A stretch of DNA of 64,000 nt. It comes from Claveliimonas bilis (GTDB lineage Bacteria > Bacillota > Clostridia > Lachnospirales > Lachnospiraceae). This document shows, in pieces, positions 26,698 through 35,297 of the stretch; the stretch's first letter is position 1; each line of letters begins with the position of its first letter. The position numbers were made by a program, and so were the translations under genes. Under the pieces are notes generated by a model, which saw only the letters and a program-made list of their open reading frames with translations, was not told the DNA's origin and did no database searches. The stretch covers positions 1,488,001 to 1,552,000 of the forward strand of contig NZ_AP027742.1 in assembly GCF_030296775.1 (NCBI RefSeq), read 5' to 3'.

Positions 26698-28104
26698 GTG
26701 GAAACACTAAACGAGATTGTGCTGAAGGTGCAGCACTACTTATCAGACTACATTTTGATTGTCGCCCTTGTGGTGGCAGGGCTGTGGTTTACAGCTCGCA
26801 CAGGATTCATTCAGGTGAGAGGCTTCAAACGCGGTATGAAGCAGGTGTTCGGAGGGCTTTTCGGCAAGAAAGGTGAGGCTGGCAATGACGGAATGAGCTC
26901 TTTCCAGGCCCTGGCGACAGCTATTGCGGCGCAGGTCGGAACTGGGAATATTGCAGGTGCAGCTACTGCGATCGCAATTGGAGGTCCGGGAGCGATCTTC
27001 TGGATGTGGGCGGCAGCGTTTCTTGGAATGGCAACGATCTATGCAGAAGCACTGATGGCACAGAAATATAAACAGGTAGGAGCAGACGGAATCGTAACGG
27101 GAGGTCCGGTTTACTATATCAGGGCAGCGTTTAACAATGTTTTTGGAAAAGTACTGGCAGGTATTTTTGCAGTACTTTTGATTTTTGCCCTTGGATTTAT
27201 GGGAAATGCAGTGCAGTCCAATTCCATTGCATCTTCTTTTAACACCGCATTTGGTATTCCGCAGTGGATCATGGGCCTGATCGTGGCTGTCCTTGCATTG
27301 TTTATCTTTTCCGGCGGTATGAAGAGAATTGCCAAGGTTACGGAAACCATGGTTCCTCTTATGGCTGCTCTTTATATTATCGGTTCTCTGATCGTTATTA
27401 TTTATAACTGGAGAAATATTCCGCTTGCATTCTATGAGATTTTTGTGGGAGCTTTTGCGCCGTCTTCTATTGCAGGAGGTGCAGTTGGCGCTACTATTAA
27501 ACTGGCTCTGACAAAAGGTGTTGCCCGCGGACTTTTCTCAAATGAAGCAGGTATGGGATCCACACCTCATGCGCATGCGGTTGCGAAAGTGGATCATCCG
27601 GTTGAGCAGGGGCATGCCGCTATGATCGGCGTATTTATTGATACCTTTGTTGTGCTGACAATGACAGCACTTGTAATTGTTACAACCCGTGCATTGCCGG
27701 AGTCCTACAAAGTAGTGGACGGAGGATATACAGCGGCGGCACTTAGCCAGTTTGCATATTCTCTTGTATATGGAAAAGGCGGAGAGATATTTATTGCAAT
27801 CTGCATGTTCTTCTTTGCATTTTCCACGATCGTGGGATGGTATTTCTTCGGTCAGGCAAATATCAAATATCTGTTCGGACCCAAGGCAGTGCCGATCTAC
27901 TCTATACTGGTATGCATCTGTGTATTCCTGGGGTCTCTGGCGCAGGTAGATCTTGTATGGAATATGGCGGACTGCTTCAACAGTATGATGGTTGTGCCGA
28001 ATATAATCGGTCTTCTGGCCCTTAGTGGAATGGTGAAGAAAGTACATGATGATTATTTTAATAACTTCCTTCCGAAACAAAAGGAAAATATGAAAAATAA
28101 ATAA
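26698..28104 (+). CDS. Alanine/glycine:cation symporter (AgcS family)
   Basis: A 468-residue membrane transporter with about 10-11 helices that imports alanine or glycine with Na+ or H+. Family hallmarks are SSFQALATAIAAQVGTGNIAG, GPGAIFWMWAAAFLGMATIYAEA, GGPVYYIRA, and the later FSNEAGMGSTPHAHA. The start codon is GTG after GGAGAAGGAGGGTGTGTT. Its position between the folate genes and the glycine reductase operon makes glycine the most plausible substrate, which is inference. Confidence 0.88.
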   Translation: METLNEIVLKVQHYLSDYILIVALVVAGLWFTARTGFIQVRGFKRGMKQVFGGLFGKKGEAGNDGMSSFQALATAIAAQVGTGNIAGAATAIAIGGPGAIFWMWAAAFLGMATIYAEALMAQKYKQVGADGIVTGGPVYYIRAAFNNVFGKVLAGIFAVLLIFALGFMGNAVQSNSIASSFNTAFGIPQWIMGLIVAVLALFIFSGGMKRIAKVTETMVPLMAALYIIGSLIVIIYNWRNIPLAFYEIFVGAFAPSSIAGGAVGATIKLALTKGVARGLFSNEAGMGSTPHAHAVAKVDHPVEQGHAAMIGVFIDTFVVLTMTALVIVTTRALPESYKVVDGGYTAAALSQFAYSLVYGKGGEIFIAICMFFFAFSTIVGWYFFGQANIKYLFGPKAVPIYSILVCICVFLGSLAQVDLVWNMADCFNSMMVVPNIIGLLALSGMVKKVHDDYFNNFLPKQKENMKNK

Positions 28105-28116
28105 AAACATATATTT

Positions 28117-28155
28117 TGAATTGTGCAATACGCACAAAAGTGAGTTTGTTTTTTC
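28117..28155 (+). terminator. Weak hairpin/T-tract after the symporter gene, at the IS30 left border
   Basis: TTGTGC-AATAC-GCACAA stem followed, after a gap, by the T-rich AGTTTGTTTTTTC. The T-rich part is the sequence duplicated at the other end of the IS30-like element, so the insertion landed in the tail of this possible terminator. Confidence 0.4.
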
Positions 28156-29868
28156 CCAAAAATGAAATTTTAAATTCCACCTCTCCTACGGGTAGTAGCG
28201 TTTACTTCTGCACAGTTGATATTTACTCTTTCATACATCCATGGTATGGTTATCTCTCCTTCTGACAGCAGTAGAAGGAGGCTCATCATGAGTAAATATA
28301 TTCCTGGTAACCAAAAACATCTTACCCTTGAAAACCGTATCTATATCGAAAACGAACTAAATAAGGGCACTTCCTTTAAGGATATTGCCAGGTTCCTGTG
28401 TAAGGATCCTACTACAATCTCTAAAGAAGTCAGGGCTCACCGTCTCTCAGACTGGTATCACAAAGGGACTTTCTATAATGCCAAAAACTTCTGTATTCAC
28501 CGCTATCACTGTAAGAAAACGAACGCCTGTGGAAAGATTGTCCTGTGCGGAATCAAATGCGCATCCTGTCCTACCTGCAACCAAACCTGCAGAAACTTTG
28601 AAAAAGAGCATTGCGTAAGGCTTGACCGGGCTCCCTATGTCTGCAACGGCTGTACGAAAAAAATCAATCACTGCACGCTTGCCCACAAATACTCTTATAA
28701 CGCCAGGTTCGCTGACAGGAAATACCGGGAAAAACTCCGGGATTCTAGAACAGGTATTAACATGACCAAACGGGAGCTTCACAAAAAGGATCAGATCATT
28801 TCCCCTCTGATCGAACAGGGACAGTCTCCCTATCATATCCTGACAAACCATCCGGAGCTGGATATGTCCGTCCGTACCCTGTATTCGTATCTTGACCAGG
28901 GACTCTTTACGGCAAGGAACATAGATCTGAAACGGAAAGTTCATTTCAAACCAAGAAGGTGCCATAAAACACAGATCACGGACAGAGCAGTCTTTAGCAA
29001 CCGATTATATCATGACTTCTGTTCCCTTGCCCTTACAGGCTATGTCCAGATGGATACTGTCCATTCTTCCAGGGAATCAAAAAAGACCTTGCTGACCATG
29101 TTTTTCACCAAAGAAAAACTCTTCCTTGCTTTTCTGATGAACCGCTGCACCAAAGGCGCTGTCCGTCTTGTTTTTGACCGTCTGGAAAAGCGTATGGGAA
29201 CCTATGAATTTACTTCCGTGTTTGAATATATCCTCACGGACCGGGGCTCTGAATTTGGTGATCCGGATGCTTTGGAAACCGGCGTAAACGGAATACAGCG
29301 TTCCAGCATTTATTACTGTGACCCGATGCAGAGTGGGCAGAAGGGCGGATTGGAACAAGCACACACGATGCTGCGGATGATCCTCCCAAAAGGAACCAGT
29401 TTTGAATTCCTTACACAATGGGACGTAAACCTGATTGTGAACCATATCAATTCCACACCGAGGGAAAGCCTGGGTGGGAGGACGCCATACAGCGTCGCGT
29501 TGGAAGCACTTGGAGAAGAGGTCTTAAACGCATTTCAGCTTAGACCGATTGCCCCGGATGAGGTAAATCTGACGCCTAAGCTGATCCGCTTTAATCACTA
29601 ATCAACTGATCGAAATCTGCTGTCAGACTGGAAGTAAACGTTTCACATTTTTTAGATGTGGCCGGTGGAATTCAGTCCCGCACACCGTATTCCAGCGGTC
29701 CGTTTCCCATGCCCAGAAATCAAGTATTTTTCGATGAGTTTAGCTAATTATAACAGAAAACTGGAGATTTTGCTTAAAAATCCCCTGTAAAATCCGCGAA
29801 AAATAAAGTATGGTGGAATTTACCTCTTCACCGGAATTTAAAATTTCAATTTAGCAGTTTGTTTTTTC
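28143..29868 (+). mobile_element. IS30-family insertion sequence with 13-bp flanking direct repeats
   Basis: A full-length IS30-type transposase lies between inverted ends. TGAAATTTTAAATTCC is at 28163-28178 and its reverse complement at 29833-29848, with a few more matching bases outward. The 13-bp AGTTTGTTTTTTC occurs at 28143-28155 and again at 29856-29868, immediately outside the ends, and reads as a target duplication (the element proper is about 28156-29855). Subterminal CGTTTACTTC is also inverted on both sides. About 250 bp of the right end (29602-29855) is non-coding. The element separates agcS from the glycine reductase operon but leaves the grd promoter intact. Confidence 0.8.
28288..29601 (+). 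CDS. IS30-family transposase
   Basis: A 437-residue DDE transposase. It has an N-terminal helix-turn-helix of IS30 type (HLTLENRIYIENELNKG; DIARFLCKDPTTISKEVR), a Cys-rich insertion (GIKCASCPTCNQTC) and a C-terminal catalytic domain: MDTVHSS, ILTDRGSEFGDPDAL, and E in KGGLEQAHTML, ending with the PRESLGGRTPYSVA block. The ATG at 28288 follows AGAAGGAGGCTCATC. Intact, so possibly active. Confidence 0.92.
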   Translation: MSKYIPGNQKHLTLENRIYIENELNKGTSFKDIARFLCKDPTTISKEVRAHRLSDWYHKGTFYNAKNFCIHRYHCKKTNACGKIVLCGIKCASCPTCNQTCRNFEKEHCVRLDRAPYVCNGCTKKINHCTLAHKYSYNARFADRKYREKLRDSRTGINMTKRELHKKDQIISPLIEQGQSPYHILTNHPELDMSVRTLYSYLDQGLFTARNIDLKRKVHFKPRRCHKTQITDRAVFSNRLYHDFCSLALTGYVQMDTVHSSRESKKTLLTMFFTKEKLFLAFLMNRCTKGAVRLVFDRLEKRMGTYEFTSVFEYILTDRGSEFGDPDALETGVNGIQRSSIYYCDPMQSGQKGGLEQAHTMLRMILPKGTSFEFLTQWDVNLIVNHINSTPRESLGGRTPYSVALEALGEEVLNAFQLRPIAPDEVNLTPKLIRFNH

Positions 29869-29875
29869 ATAGGTG

Positions 29876-29904
29876 TTGCAAAAAAAACGTTCATAATGTA
29901 CTAT
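29876..29904 (+). promoter_or_regulatory. Promoter of the glycine reductase operon
   Basis: TTGCAA (29876-29881), 17-bp spacer, TACTAT (29899-29904). It starts 8 bp after the IS30 flanking repeat and lies about 75 bp upstream of the glycine riboswitch. Confidence 0.65.
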
Positions 29905-29977
29905 AGACACATAGAATAATTCAGTAAAATATATGTAGAAAATCTATAAGTAAATTTTGACAGCAGGTAGATTTTTC

Positions 29978-30095
29978 CTACGAGAGAGCTGTGACGATGC
30001 AGCCGCCGAAGAGGCAAACCGCAAGGATGAGGGTGAACATCCGGGCGGTGAAACTTTCAGGCAAAAGGATTAGGGAAAGTACTGCATTCTGGATC
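29978..30095 (+). ncRNA. Glycine riboswitch, single aptamer
   Basis: The conserved glycine-aptamer cores are present in order: CGAGAGAGCTG, then GCCGCCGAAGAGGCAAACCGC, a P3 arm GGATG...CATCC, GGGCGGT, and the diagnostic CTTTCAGGCAAAAGGAT. No second GCCGAAG / AGGCAAAAGG pair is found within 100 bp on either side, so this is a singlet rather than the usual tandem. It sits in the leader of grdX, the first gene of the glycine reductase operon, where glycine binding would be expected to switch the operon on. Confidence 0.88.
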
Positions 30096-30154
30096 TTGTA
30101 AGAGCTGGCAGAGTAAAAGTGTTCTGCGCAGACAATAAGACAAAAGACAGAAGA

Positions 30155-30197
30155 GGGCGATGAACACACAGAAGTGTTTTCAACGTCCTTTTTCTTT
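30155..30197 (+). terminator. Riboswitch expression-platform terminator
   Basis: Imperfect stem GGGCGATGAACAC / GTGTTTTCAACGTCC with an ACAGAA loop, followed by TTTTTCTTTTT. It lies between the glycine aptamer and grdX and is the likely structure disrupted or formed according to glycine binding. Confidence 0.65.
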
Positions 30198-30283
30198 TTA
30201 ACGTAACTCTTTGTTTATCTATAGAAAAGTCCTATAGAGCAAAAAGTTCTCTTACAGACATCTTTGGGAAGGAGATTGAAAAC

Positions 30284-30661
30284 GTGGCAAGCTATAGTGT
30301 CCTGACAAACAATCCTCTTGTTCGCGATACGCTGAAAGACAAAAAAGAGGTCATTTATAAAGAAATTTCTTACGAAGATGTTTTGCGGGAAGCAAGAGAC
30401 AGAGTATACCGGGGATACAGGCTTTTATCACATCCTTTATCAGGAAGTGTAAAACCTAATGAAACACCATACAAATCCATTATGATTGGGAACAGAAAGG
30501 AGGAGATTGACGCACAGTCCGTCAGGATCATAGAATCCGCTATAGAATCATGCCGGAAGTTTGTTTTTAAATCTGACAAATATAAGCCGGAAGTGTATAA
30601 GGATTTTCAACTGATCGACTGGACTTTGCTGGAAAGTGCAATGGCATCGGCAGATGCGTAG
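30284..30661 (+). CDS. grdX: GrdX family protein of the glycine reductase operon
   Basis: A 125-residue soluble protein found at the head of glycine/betaine reductase operons; biochemical role unknown. SYSVLTNNPLVRD and GYRLLSHPLSGSVKPNETPYKSI are characteristic: GrdX proteins carry an N-terminal 'TNNP' and a central 'LSHPL-S-KPN-TPY' block. GTG start after GGGAAGGAGATTGAAAAC. Directly downstream of the riboswitch terminator and 76 bp upstream of grdE. Confidence 0.85.
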   Translation: MASYSVLTNNPLVRDTLKDKKEVIYKEISYEDVLREARDRVYRGYRLLSHPLSGSVKPNETPYKSIMIGNRKEEIDAQSVRIIESAIESCRKFVFKSDKYKPEVYKDFQLIDWTLLESAMASADA

Positions 30662-30737
30662 TAATGCCTTGAGATGGTTTTTCTGTGAAGCCAGAAAACA
30701 AAAAAGAAAACAATGATTAACAAGGAGGGAACACACA

Positions 30738-32018
30738 GTGAAATTAGAAATGGGGCACATATACATTAAGGACATCCAGTTTGCAAGCGAGTCAAAAATC
30801 GAAGACGGAATCCTCTATGTATCCGAAGAAGAAGTAAAGAAAGTAGCTCTGGAGGACGAGAAGATCAAAAGCGTATCCTTTGATATTGCCCGTCCGGGAG
30901 AGTCTGTTCGTATTACACCGGTAAAGGATGTAATTGAGCCGCGTGTGAAAGTAGAAGGCAAGGGAGGAATCTTCCCGGGAGTGATCGCCAAAGTTGATAC
31001 AGTAGGAAGCGGAAAGACTTATGCGCTTAAAGGAATGGCAGTTGTAACTGCAGGACGTATTGTCGGATTCCAGGAAGGTATCATTGATATGACTGGCCCG
31101 GGAGCAGAATATACTCCATTTTCACAGACAAATAACCTGGTAATGGTATGTGAACCAGTTGATGATATCAAACAGCATGACTATGAAAAGGCAGTGAGAT
31201 TTGCAGGATTCAGAGTGGCAGTTTATCTTGGGGAACTGGCACGTAACCTGACACCTGACGAGACAAAAGTATATGAGACATGTACGATCAAGGAAGGATT
31301 TGAGAAATATCCGGATCTTCCAAGAGTTGCTTACGTTCAGATGCTTCAGAGCCAGGGACTTCTGCATGATACATATGTATACGGCGTAGATGCAAAGAAA
31401 ATTGTTCCGACAATTTTAAGCCCGACAGAAATTATGGATGGTGCGATCGTATCAGGAAACTGTGTATCCGCATGTGACAAGAACCCAACTTATGTACATT
31501 TGAATAACCCGGTTGTCCATGACCTTTTTGAGGAACATGGAAAGACGATCAACTTTGTATGCCAGATCATTACAAATGAGAACGTATACCTGGCAGACAA
31601 GCAGCGTTCCTCTGACTGGACAGCAAAACTTTGTAAAATGCTGGATCTGGACGGTGTTATCGTATCACAGGAAGGTTTCGGTAACCCGGATACAGACCTT
31701 ATCATGAACTGTAAGAAGATTGAAGCAGAGGGTGTTAAGACTGTTATTATTACAGATGAATACGCAGGACGCGACGGAAAATCCCAGTCTCTTGCAGACG
31801 CAGACGTTGCAGCAGATGCAGTTGTAACAGGCGGAAATGCAAATGAGGTTATTATTTTGCCGAAGCTTGACAAAGTGATCGGAACACTGGATTATGTGAC
31901 AAAGATTGCTGGTGCAAGTGAAGAAACATTGCGCGAAGACGGCTCCTTAGAGGTTGAGCTTCAGGTAATTACCGGAGCAACAAATGAGACTGGCTTTAAC
32001 AAGCTGAGCGCAAGATAG
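30738..32018 (+). CDS. grdE: Glycine reductase proprotein GrdE (protein B alpha/beta subunit precursor)
   Basis: A 426-residue proprotein of glycine reductase component B. It is self-cleaved before a Cys that becomes a pyruvoyl group forming the Schiff base with glycine; the expected cleavage region is SGNCVSACDKNPTYVHLNNP near residue 240. DITMTGPGAEYTPFSQT-type sequence (here DMTGPGAEYTPFSQTNNLV) and DEYAGRDGKSQSLAD are conserved family blocks. Operon partner of the selenoprotein subunit GrdB, 20 bp downstream. GTG start after CAAGGAGGGAACACACA. Confidence 0.93.
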   Translation: MKLEMGHIYIKDIQFASESKIEDGILYVSEEEVKKVALEDEKIKSVSFDIARPGESVRITPVKDVIEPRVKVEGKGGIFPGVIAKVDTVGSGKTYALKGMAVVTAGRIVGFQEGIIDMTGPGAEYTPFSQTNNLVMVCEPVDDIKQHDYEKAVRFAGFRVAVYLGELARNLTPDETKVYETCTIKEGFEKYPDLPRVAYVQMLQSQGLLHDTYVYGVDAKKIVPTILSPTEIMDGAIVSGNCVSACDKNPTYVHLNNPVVHDLFEEHGKTINFVCQIITNENVYLADKQRSSDWTAKLCKMLDLDGVIVSQEGFGNPDTDLIMNCKKIEAEGVKTVIITDEYAGRDGKSQSLADADVAADAVVTGGNANEVIILPKLDKVIGTLDYVTKIAGASEETLREDGSLEVELQVITGATNETGFNKLSAR

Positions 32019-32038
32019 AAGGGAGGACATACGCGAAA

Positions 32039-33349
32039 ATGAGTAAAATAAAAGTAGTACATTACATTAATCAGTTCTTCGCAAATATCGGTGGAGAGGA
32101 AAAAGCAGATTACCCGGCAGAGCTTCGTGTAGGCGAAGTAGTAGGACCAGGTATGGCGTTCAATATGAACTTTAAGGATGAAGCAGAAATTATTGCAACA
32201 ATCGTCTGCGGTGACTCCTATTTCAATGAAAACCTTGACAAGGCAAAAGCAGATATCCTTGCTATGGTAAAAGAGCAGGCGCCTGACGTATTTGTTGCAG
32301 GACCGGCTTTCAATGCAGGACGTTACGGCGTTGCATGCGGAACGATCGCAGCAGCGGTTCAGGAAGAACTTGGTATTCCGGCAGTTACAGGTATGTATGT
32401 AGAGAATCCAGGTGCTGATATGTTCAAGAACCAGGTATACATGGTATCTACAAAGAACAGCGCAGCAGGTATGAGGGATGCAGTGGGCAAGATGGCTCCT
32501 CTTGCGCTGAAGCTTGCGAAAGGCGAAAAGATCGGCGCTTCCTGTGAAGAAGGATATATGCCGAACGGCATTCGTGTAAACTTCTTTGAGAAGGAGAGAG
32601 GATCCAAACGTGCAGTGAAGATGCTCCTTCAGAAACTGGCTGACAAGCCGTATGTGACAGAATATCCGATGCCGAGCTTTGACAAAGTAGCTCCGAATCC
32701 GGCTGTGAAAGATCTTGCACATGCAAAGATCGCTCTGGTTACTTCCGGCGGTATTGTTCCGAAGGGAAATCCGGACCACATCGAAAGCTCCAGTGCTTCT
32801 CATTATGGAGAATATGACATCACAGGCGTTATGGATCTGACAGCAGATACATATGAGACTGCTCACGGCGGATATGACCCGGTATATGCAAATGAAGATG
32901 CAGACCGTGTTCTTCCGGTAGACGTTCTTCGTGAAATGGAAAAAGAAGGAAAGATCGGTGAACTTCACCATCTGTTCTATACAACAACAGGTAACGGTAC
33001 AGCCGTAGCATCTGCAAAGGCTTTTGCAGATGAGTTTTCACAGAAATTGAAAGCAGACGGAGTTGACGCAGTTATCCTGACCTCCACTTGAGGTACCTGT
33101 ACTCGTTGCGGTGCAACGATGGTAAAAGAAATCGAGAGAGCAGGAATCCCGGTTGTACATGTTTGTACAGTTACTCCGATTTCTATGACAGTAGGAGCAA
33201 ACAGAATCGTTCCGGCGATCGCAATTCCTCATCCGCTTGGAAATCCGGCACTTGACCCGGCGGAAGAGAAAGAACTTCGCCGTCACATCGTAGAGAAAGC
33301 TCTGGAAGCTCTTACCACAGAAGTGGATGGTCAGACAATCTTTGATTAA
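32039..33349 (+). CDS. grdB: Glycine reductase component B selenoprotein subunit GrdB (in-frame UGA = selenocysteine)
   Basis: A 436-residue subunit read through an in-frame TGA at 33089-33091 (codon 351). The frame is open on both sides and the context VILTSTUGTCTRCGATMV matches the catalytic selenocysteine site of GrdB; it removes the glycine amino group and forms Se-carboxymethylselenocysteine on GrdA. A hairpin with a 7-bp stem (TCGTTGC / GCAACGA, GGT loop, 33103-33119) lies 11 nt after the UGA and fits a bacterial SECIS element. Plain ORF callers split the gene at 33091 and start a false second ORF at 33119. selA/selB/selC/selD are not in the window and must be elsewhere. Confidence 0.95.
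33103..33119 (+). promoter_or_regulatory. Candidate SECIS hairpin of grdB
   Basis: Stem TCGTTGC / GCAACGA around a GGT loop, beginning 11 nt after the selenocysteine UGA and inside the coding region, the position used by SelB-dependent bacterial SECIS elements. The SelB-binding details were not modelled. Confidence 0.55.
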
Positions 33350-33379
33350 TAAAAACAGCTGAAAAAGGAGATGTTACCG

Positions 33380-34324
33380 ATGAGCAAAATTTATGACGTA
33401 ATCATCCTTGGAGCAGGTCCGGGAGGACTTGCTGCAGGACTGTACGCAGGACGGAGCCGCCTGTCTACCCTTGTCATCGAAAAGGGACAGGACGGCGGAC
33501 AGATTGCGATCACAGACGACATTGAGAACTATCCGGGACAGATCGTAGAAGGAGAGTCCGGTCCGTCATTGATCGCAAGAATGACACAGCAGGTGGAAAA
33601 GTTCGGTGCAGAGCGTGTTTCTGACACGATCAATGCTGTGGATTTCAGCGGAGAGATCAAGATCTTAAAGAGCGCAAAAGCAGAGTATCAGGCAAAGAAT
33701 GTCATTATTGCAACCGGCGCATATGCAAGACCGATCGGATGCAAAGGAGAAGCGGCATTCAGAGGAAAAGGAGTTTCCTACTGTGCAACATGTGATGCAA
33801 ACTTCTTTGAAGATCTGGAAGTATTTGTAGTCGGAGGCGGTGATTCTGCAGTAGAAGAAGCAATGTATCTGACAAAATTCGCGAGAAAAGTTACGATCAT
33901 CCACAGAAGAAACGAGCTTCGCGCAGCAAAATCTATCCAGGAGAAGGCATTTGCAAATCCGAAGATTGAATTTTTCTGGGACAGCGTAGTAGAGGAAGTC
34001 GGCGGAGACGATATCCTGCAGTGGATGAAAGTAAAGAATGTCAAGACTGGCGAAGTAAAGACAGTGGAAGCCGACGAAGAGGACGGCATGTTCGGTGTGT
34101 TTGGATTTATCGGAACGGTTCCAAATTCCAAGATCTTTGAGGGCATCATTGATATGGACGAAAGAGGCTATATTAAGACAGATGAGAATATGCACACCAA
34201 TATTCCAAATGTATATGCAGTAGGGGATGTCAGGATCAAGAGCCTGCGTCAGGTAGTGACAGCGGCAGCTGACGGCGCAATTGCAGCTGTTCAGGTAGAG
34301 AGAAGTCTTTCCGATTATTTCTAA
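33380..34324 (+). CDS. trxB: Thioredoxin reductase
   Basis: A 314-residue FAD enzyme that passes NADPH electrons to the adjacent thioredoxin for glycine reduction. FAD motif IILGAGPGGLAAGLYAGRS, redox-active CATC at CATCDANFF, NADPH motif VVGGGDSAVEEAMYL, and the C-terminal VYAVGDVRIKSLRQVVTAAADGA block are present. The ATG at 33380 is correct: AAAAAGGAG abuts the upstream ATG at 33371 and so cannot serve it. Located 30 bp after grdB. Confidence 0.93.
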   Translation: MSKIYDVIILGAGPGGLAAGLYAGRSRLSTLVIEKGQDGGQIAITDDIENYPGQIVEGESGPSLIARMTQQVEKFGAERVSDTINAVDFSGEIKILKSAKAEYQAKNVIIATGAYARPIGCKGEAAFRGKGVSYCATCDANFFEDLEVFVVGGGDSAVEEAMYLTKFARKVTIIHRRNELRAAKSIQEKAFANPKIEFFWDSVVEEVGGDDILQWMKVKNVKTGEVKTVEADEEDGMFGVFGFIGTVPNSKIFEGIIDMDERGYIKTDENMHTNIPNVYAVGDVRIKSLRQVVTAAADGAIAAVQVERSLSDYF

Positions 34325-34372
34325 ACCGCTGAAGCAAAAAATGCCATAAATATTCATGAAGGAGTGATTACA

Positions 34373-34690
34373 ATGATAGAAGTAGATAAGAATACATTTG
34401 AAGAAGAAGTTCTGAAAGCAGACGGTTATGTTTTCGTAGATTTTTACGGTGACGGATGTGTACCGTGCCAGGCATTGATGCCGAAGGTACATGAGTTTGC
34501 TGATACTTACGGGGATAAAATGAAATTTACAGCCCTGAATACAACAAAGGCACGCCGCCTTGCAATTTCCCAGAAAGTACTGGGACTTCCTGTGATGGCT
34601 ATTTACAAGGACGGAGAGAAGATCGACGAAGTTGTAAAAGACGATGCTACAGAGGAAAGCATTGAAGCGATGATTAAGAAATATCTTTAA
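34373..34690 (+). CDS. trxA: Thioredoxin of the glycine reductase operon
   Basis: A 105-residue thioredoxin. The active site is GCVPCQAL (Cys-Val-Pro-Cys) rather than the canonical WCGPC, a replacement typical of thioredoxins encoded with glycine reductase. VDFYGDGC precedes it and the cis-Pro is in [11 protein letters not shown]. It would regenerate the selenoprotein GrdA after each cycle. The ATG at 34373 follows GAAGGAGTGATTACA. Confidence 0.92.
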   Translation: MIEVDKNTFEEEVLKADGYVFVDFYGDGCVPCQALMPKVHEFADTYGDKMKFTALNTTKARRLAISQKVLGLPVMAIYKDGEKIDEVVKDDATEESIEAMIKKYL

Positions 34691-34740
34691 TCATAAAAAA
34701 CAACCAAAATGAATTACTGAAGAAAGGAGAAAGCATAATT

Positions 34741-35211
34741 ATGGCTATTTTAGAAGGTAAAAAAGCAATAATTATCGGAGACCGTGATGGTATCCCGGGA
34801 CCGGCTATCGCAGAATGCGTGAAAACAGCTGGTGCTGAGGTTGTATTTGCATCAACGGAATGTTTCGTCTGAACGAGCGCAGGCGCAATGGATCTGGAAA
34901 ACCAGAAGAGAGTAAAAGAATTTGCTGACGAGCTGGGAGCTGAGAATTTAGTAGTAATTCTCGGTGCAGCAGAAGGTGAAGCTGCAGGACTTGCAGCTGA
35001 GACTGTTACAGCAGGAGATCCTACTTTCGCAGGTCCATTGACAGGAGTCCAGCTTGGACTTCGTGTTTATCACGTATGTGAACCAGAAATGAAAGAAGAA
35101 TTTGACGAAGCAGTATATGACGAACAGATCAGTATGATGGAAATGGTTCTCGATGTAGATGATATCATCTCAGAGATGACAGCCATCAGAGAACAATACT
35201 GTAAATTCTAA
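34741..35211 (+). CDS. grdA: Glycine/sarcosine/betaine reductase selenoprotein A (in-frame UGA = selenocysteine)
   Basis: A 156-residue carrier selenoprotein. An in-frame TGA at 34870-34872 (codon 44) sits exactly at the family selenocysteine: [16 protein letters not shown]-terminus [20 protein letters not shown] is also the family start, encoded upstream of the UGA and therefore missed by plain ORF calling, which begins at 34888. GrdA carries the carboxymethyl group from protein B to protein C. Ribosome binding site GAAAGGAGAAAGCATAATT. Possible SECIS hairpins just downstream are a short GCGC pair and CTGG-AAAA-CCAG (34893-34906); neither is as clear as in grdB. Confidence 0.95.
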
Positions 35212-35214
35212 TCA

Positions 35215-35236
35215 GGCGGGGCGGCGTCACCCCGCC
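35215..35236 (+). other. GC-rich intercistronic hairpin between grdA and grdC
   Basis: Stem GGCGGGG / CCCCGCC with loop CGGCGTCA, 3 bp after the grdA stop. No T-tract follows (GCTCCGTATATC), so it is more likely an mRNA-processing or stabilising element, possibly raising the level of the upstream grdA message, than a full terminator. Confidence 0.55.
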
Positions 35237-35297
35237 GCTCCGTATATCAGGTAATATTTGGTTGGAACAATTTAAGATGGAAGGAAAGGGAAAACCC

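Noticed and set aside
30096-30150. Second glycine aptamer
   Set aside because: No GCCGAAG or AGGCAAAAGG core is present; at most a degenerate ghost structure.
33119-33349. Separate small ORF after the grdB stop
   Set aside because: It is the 3' part of grdB read past the selenocysteine UGA, not an independent gene, and has no ribosome binding site.
34888-35211. 107-residue ORF taken as a complete gene
   Set aside because: It starts inside grdA after the selenocysteine codon; the family N-terminus lies upstream in the same frame.
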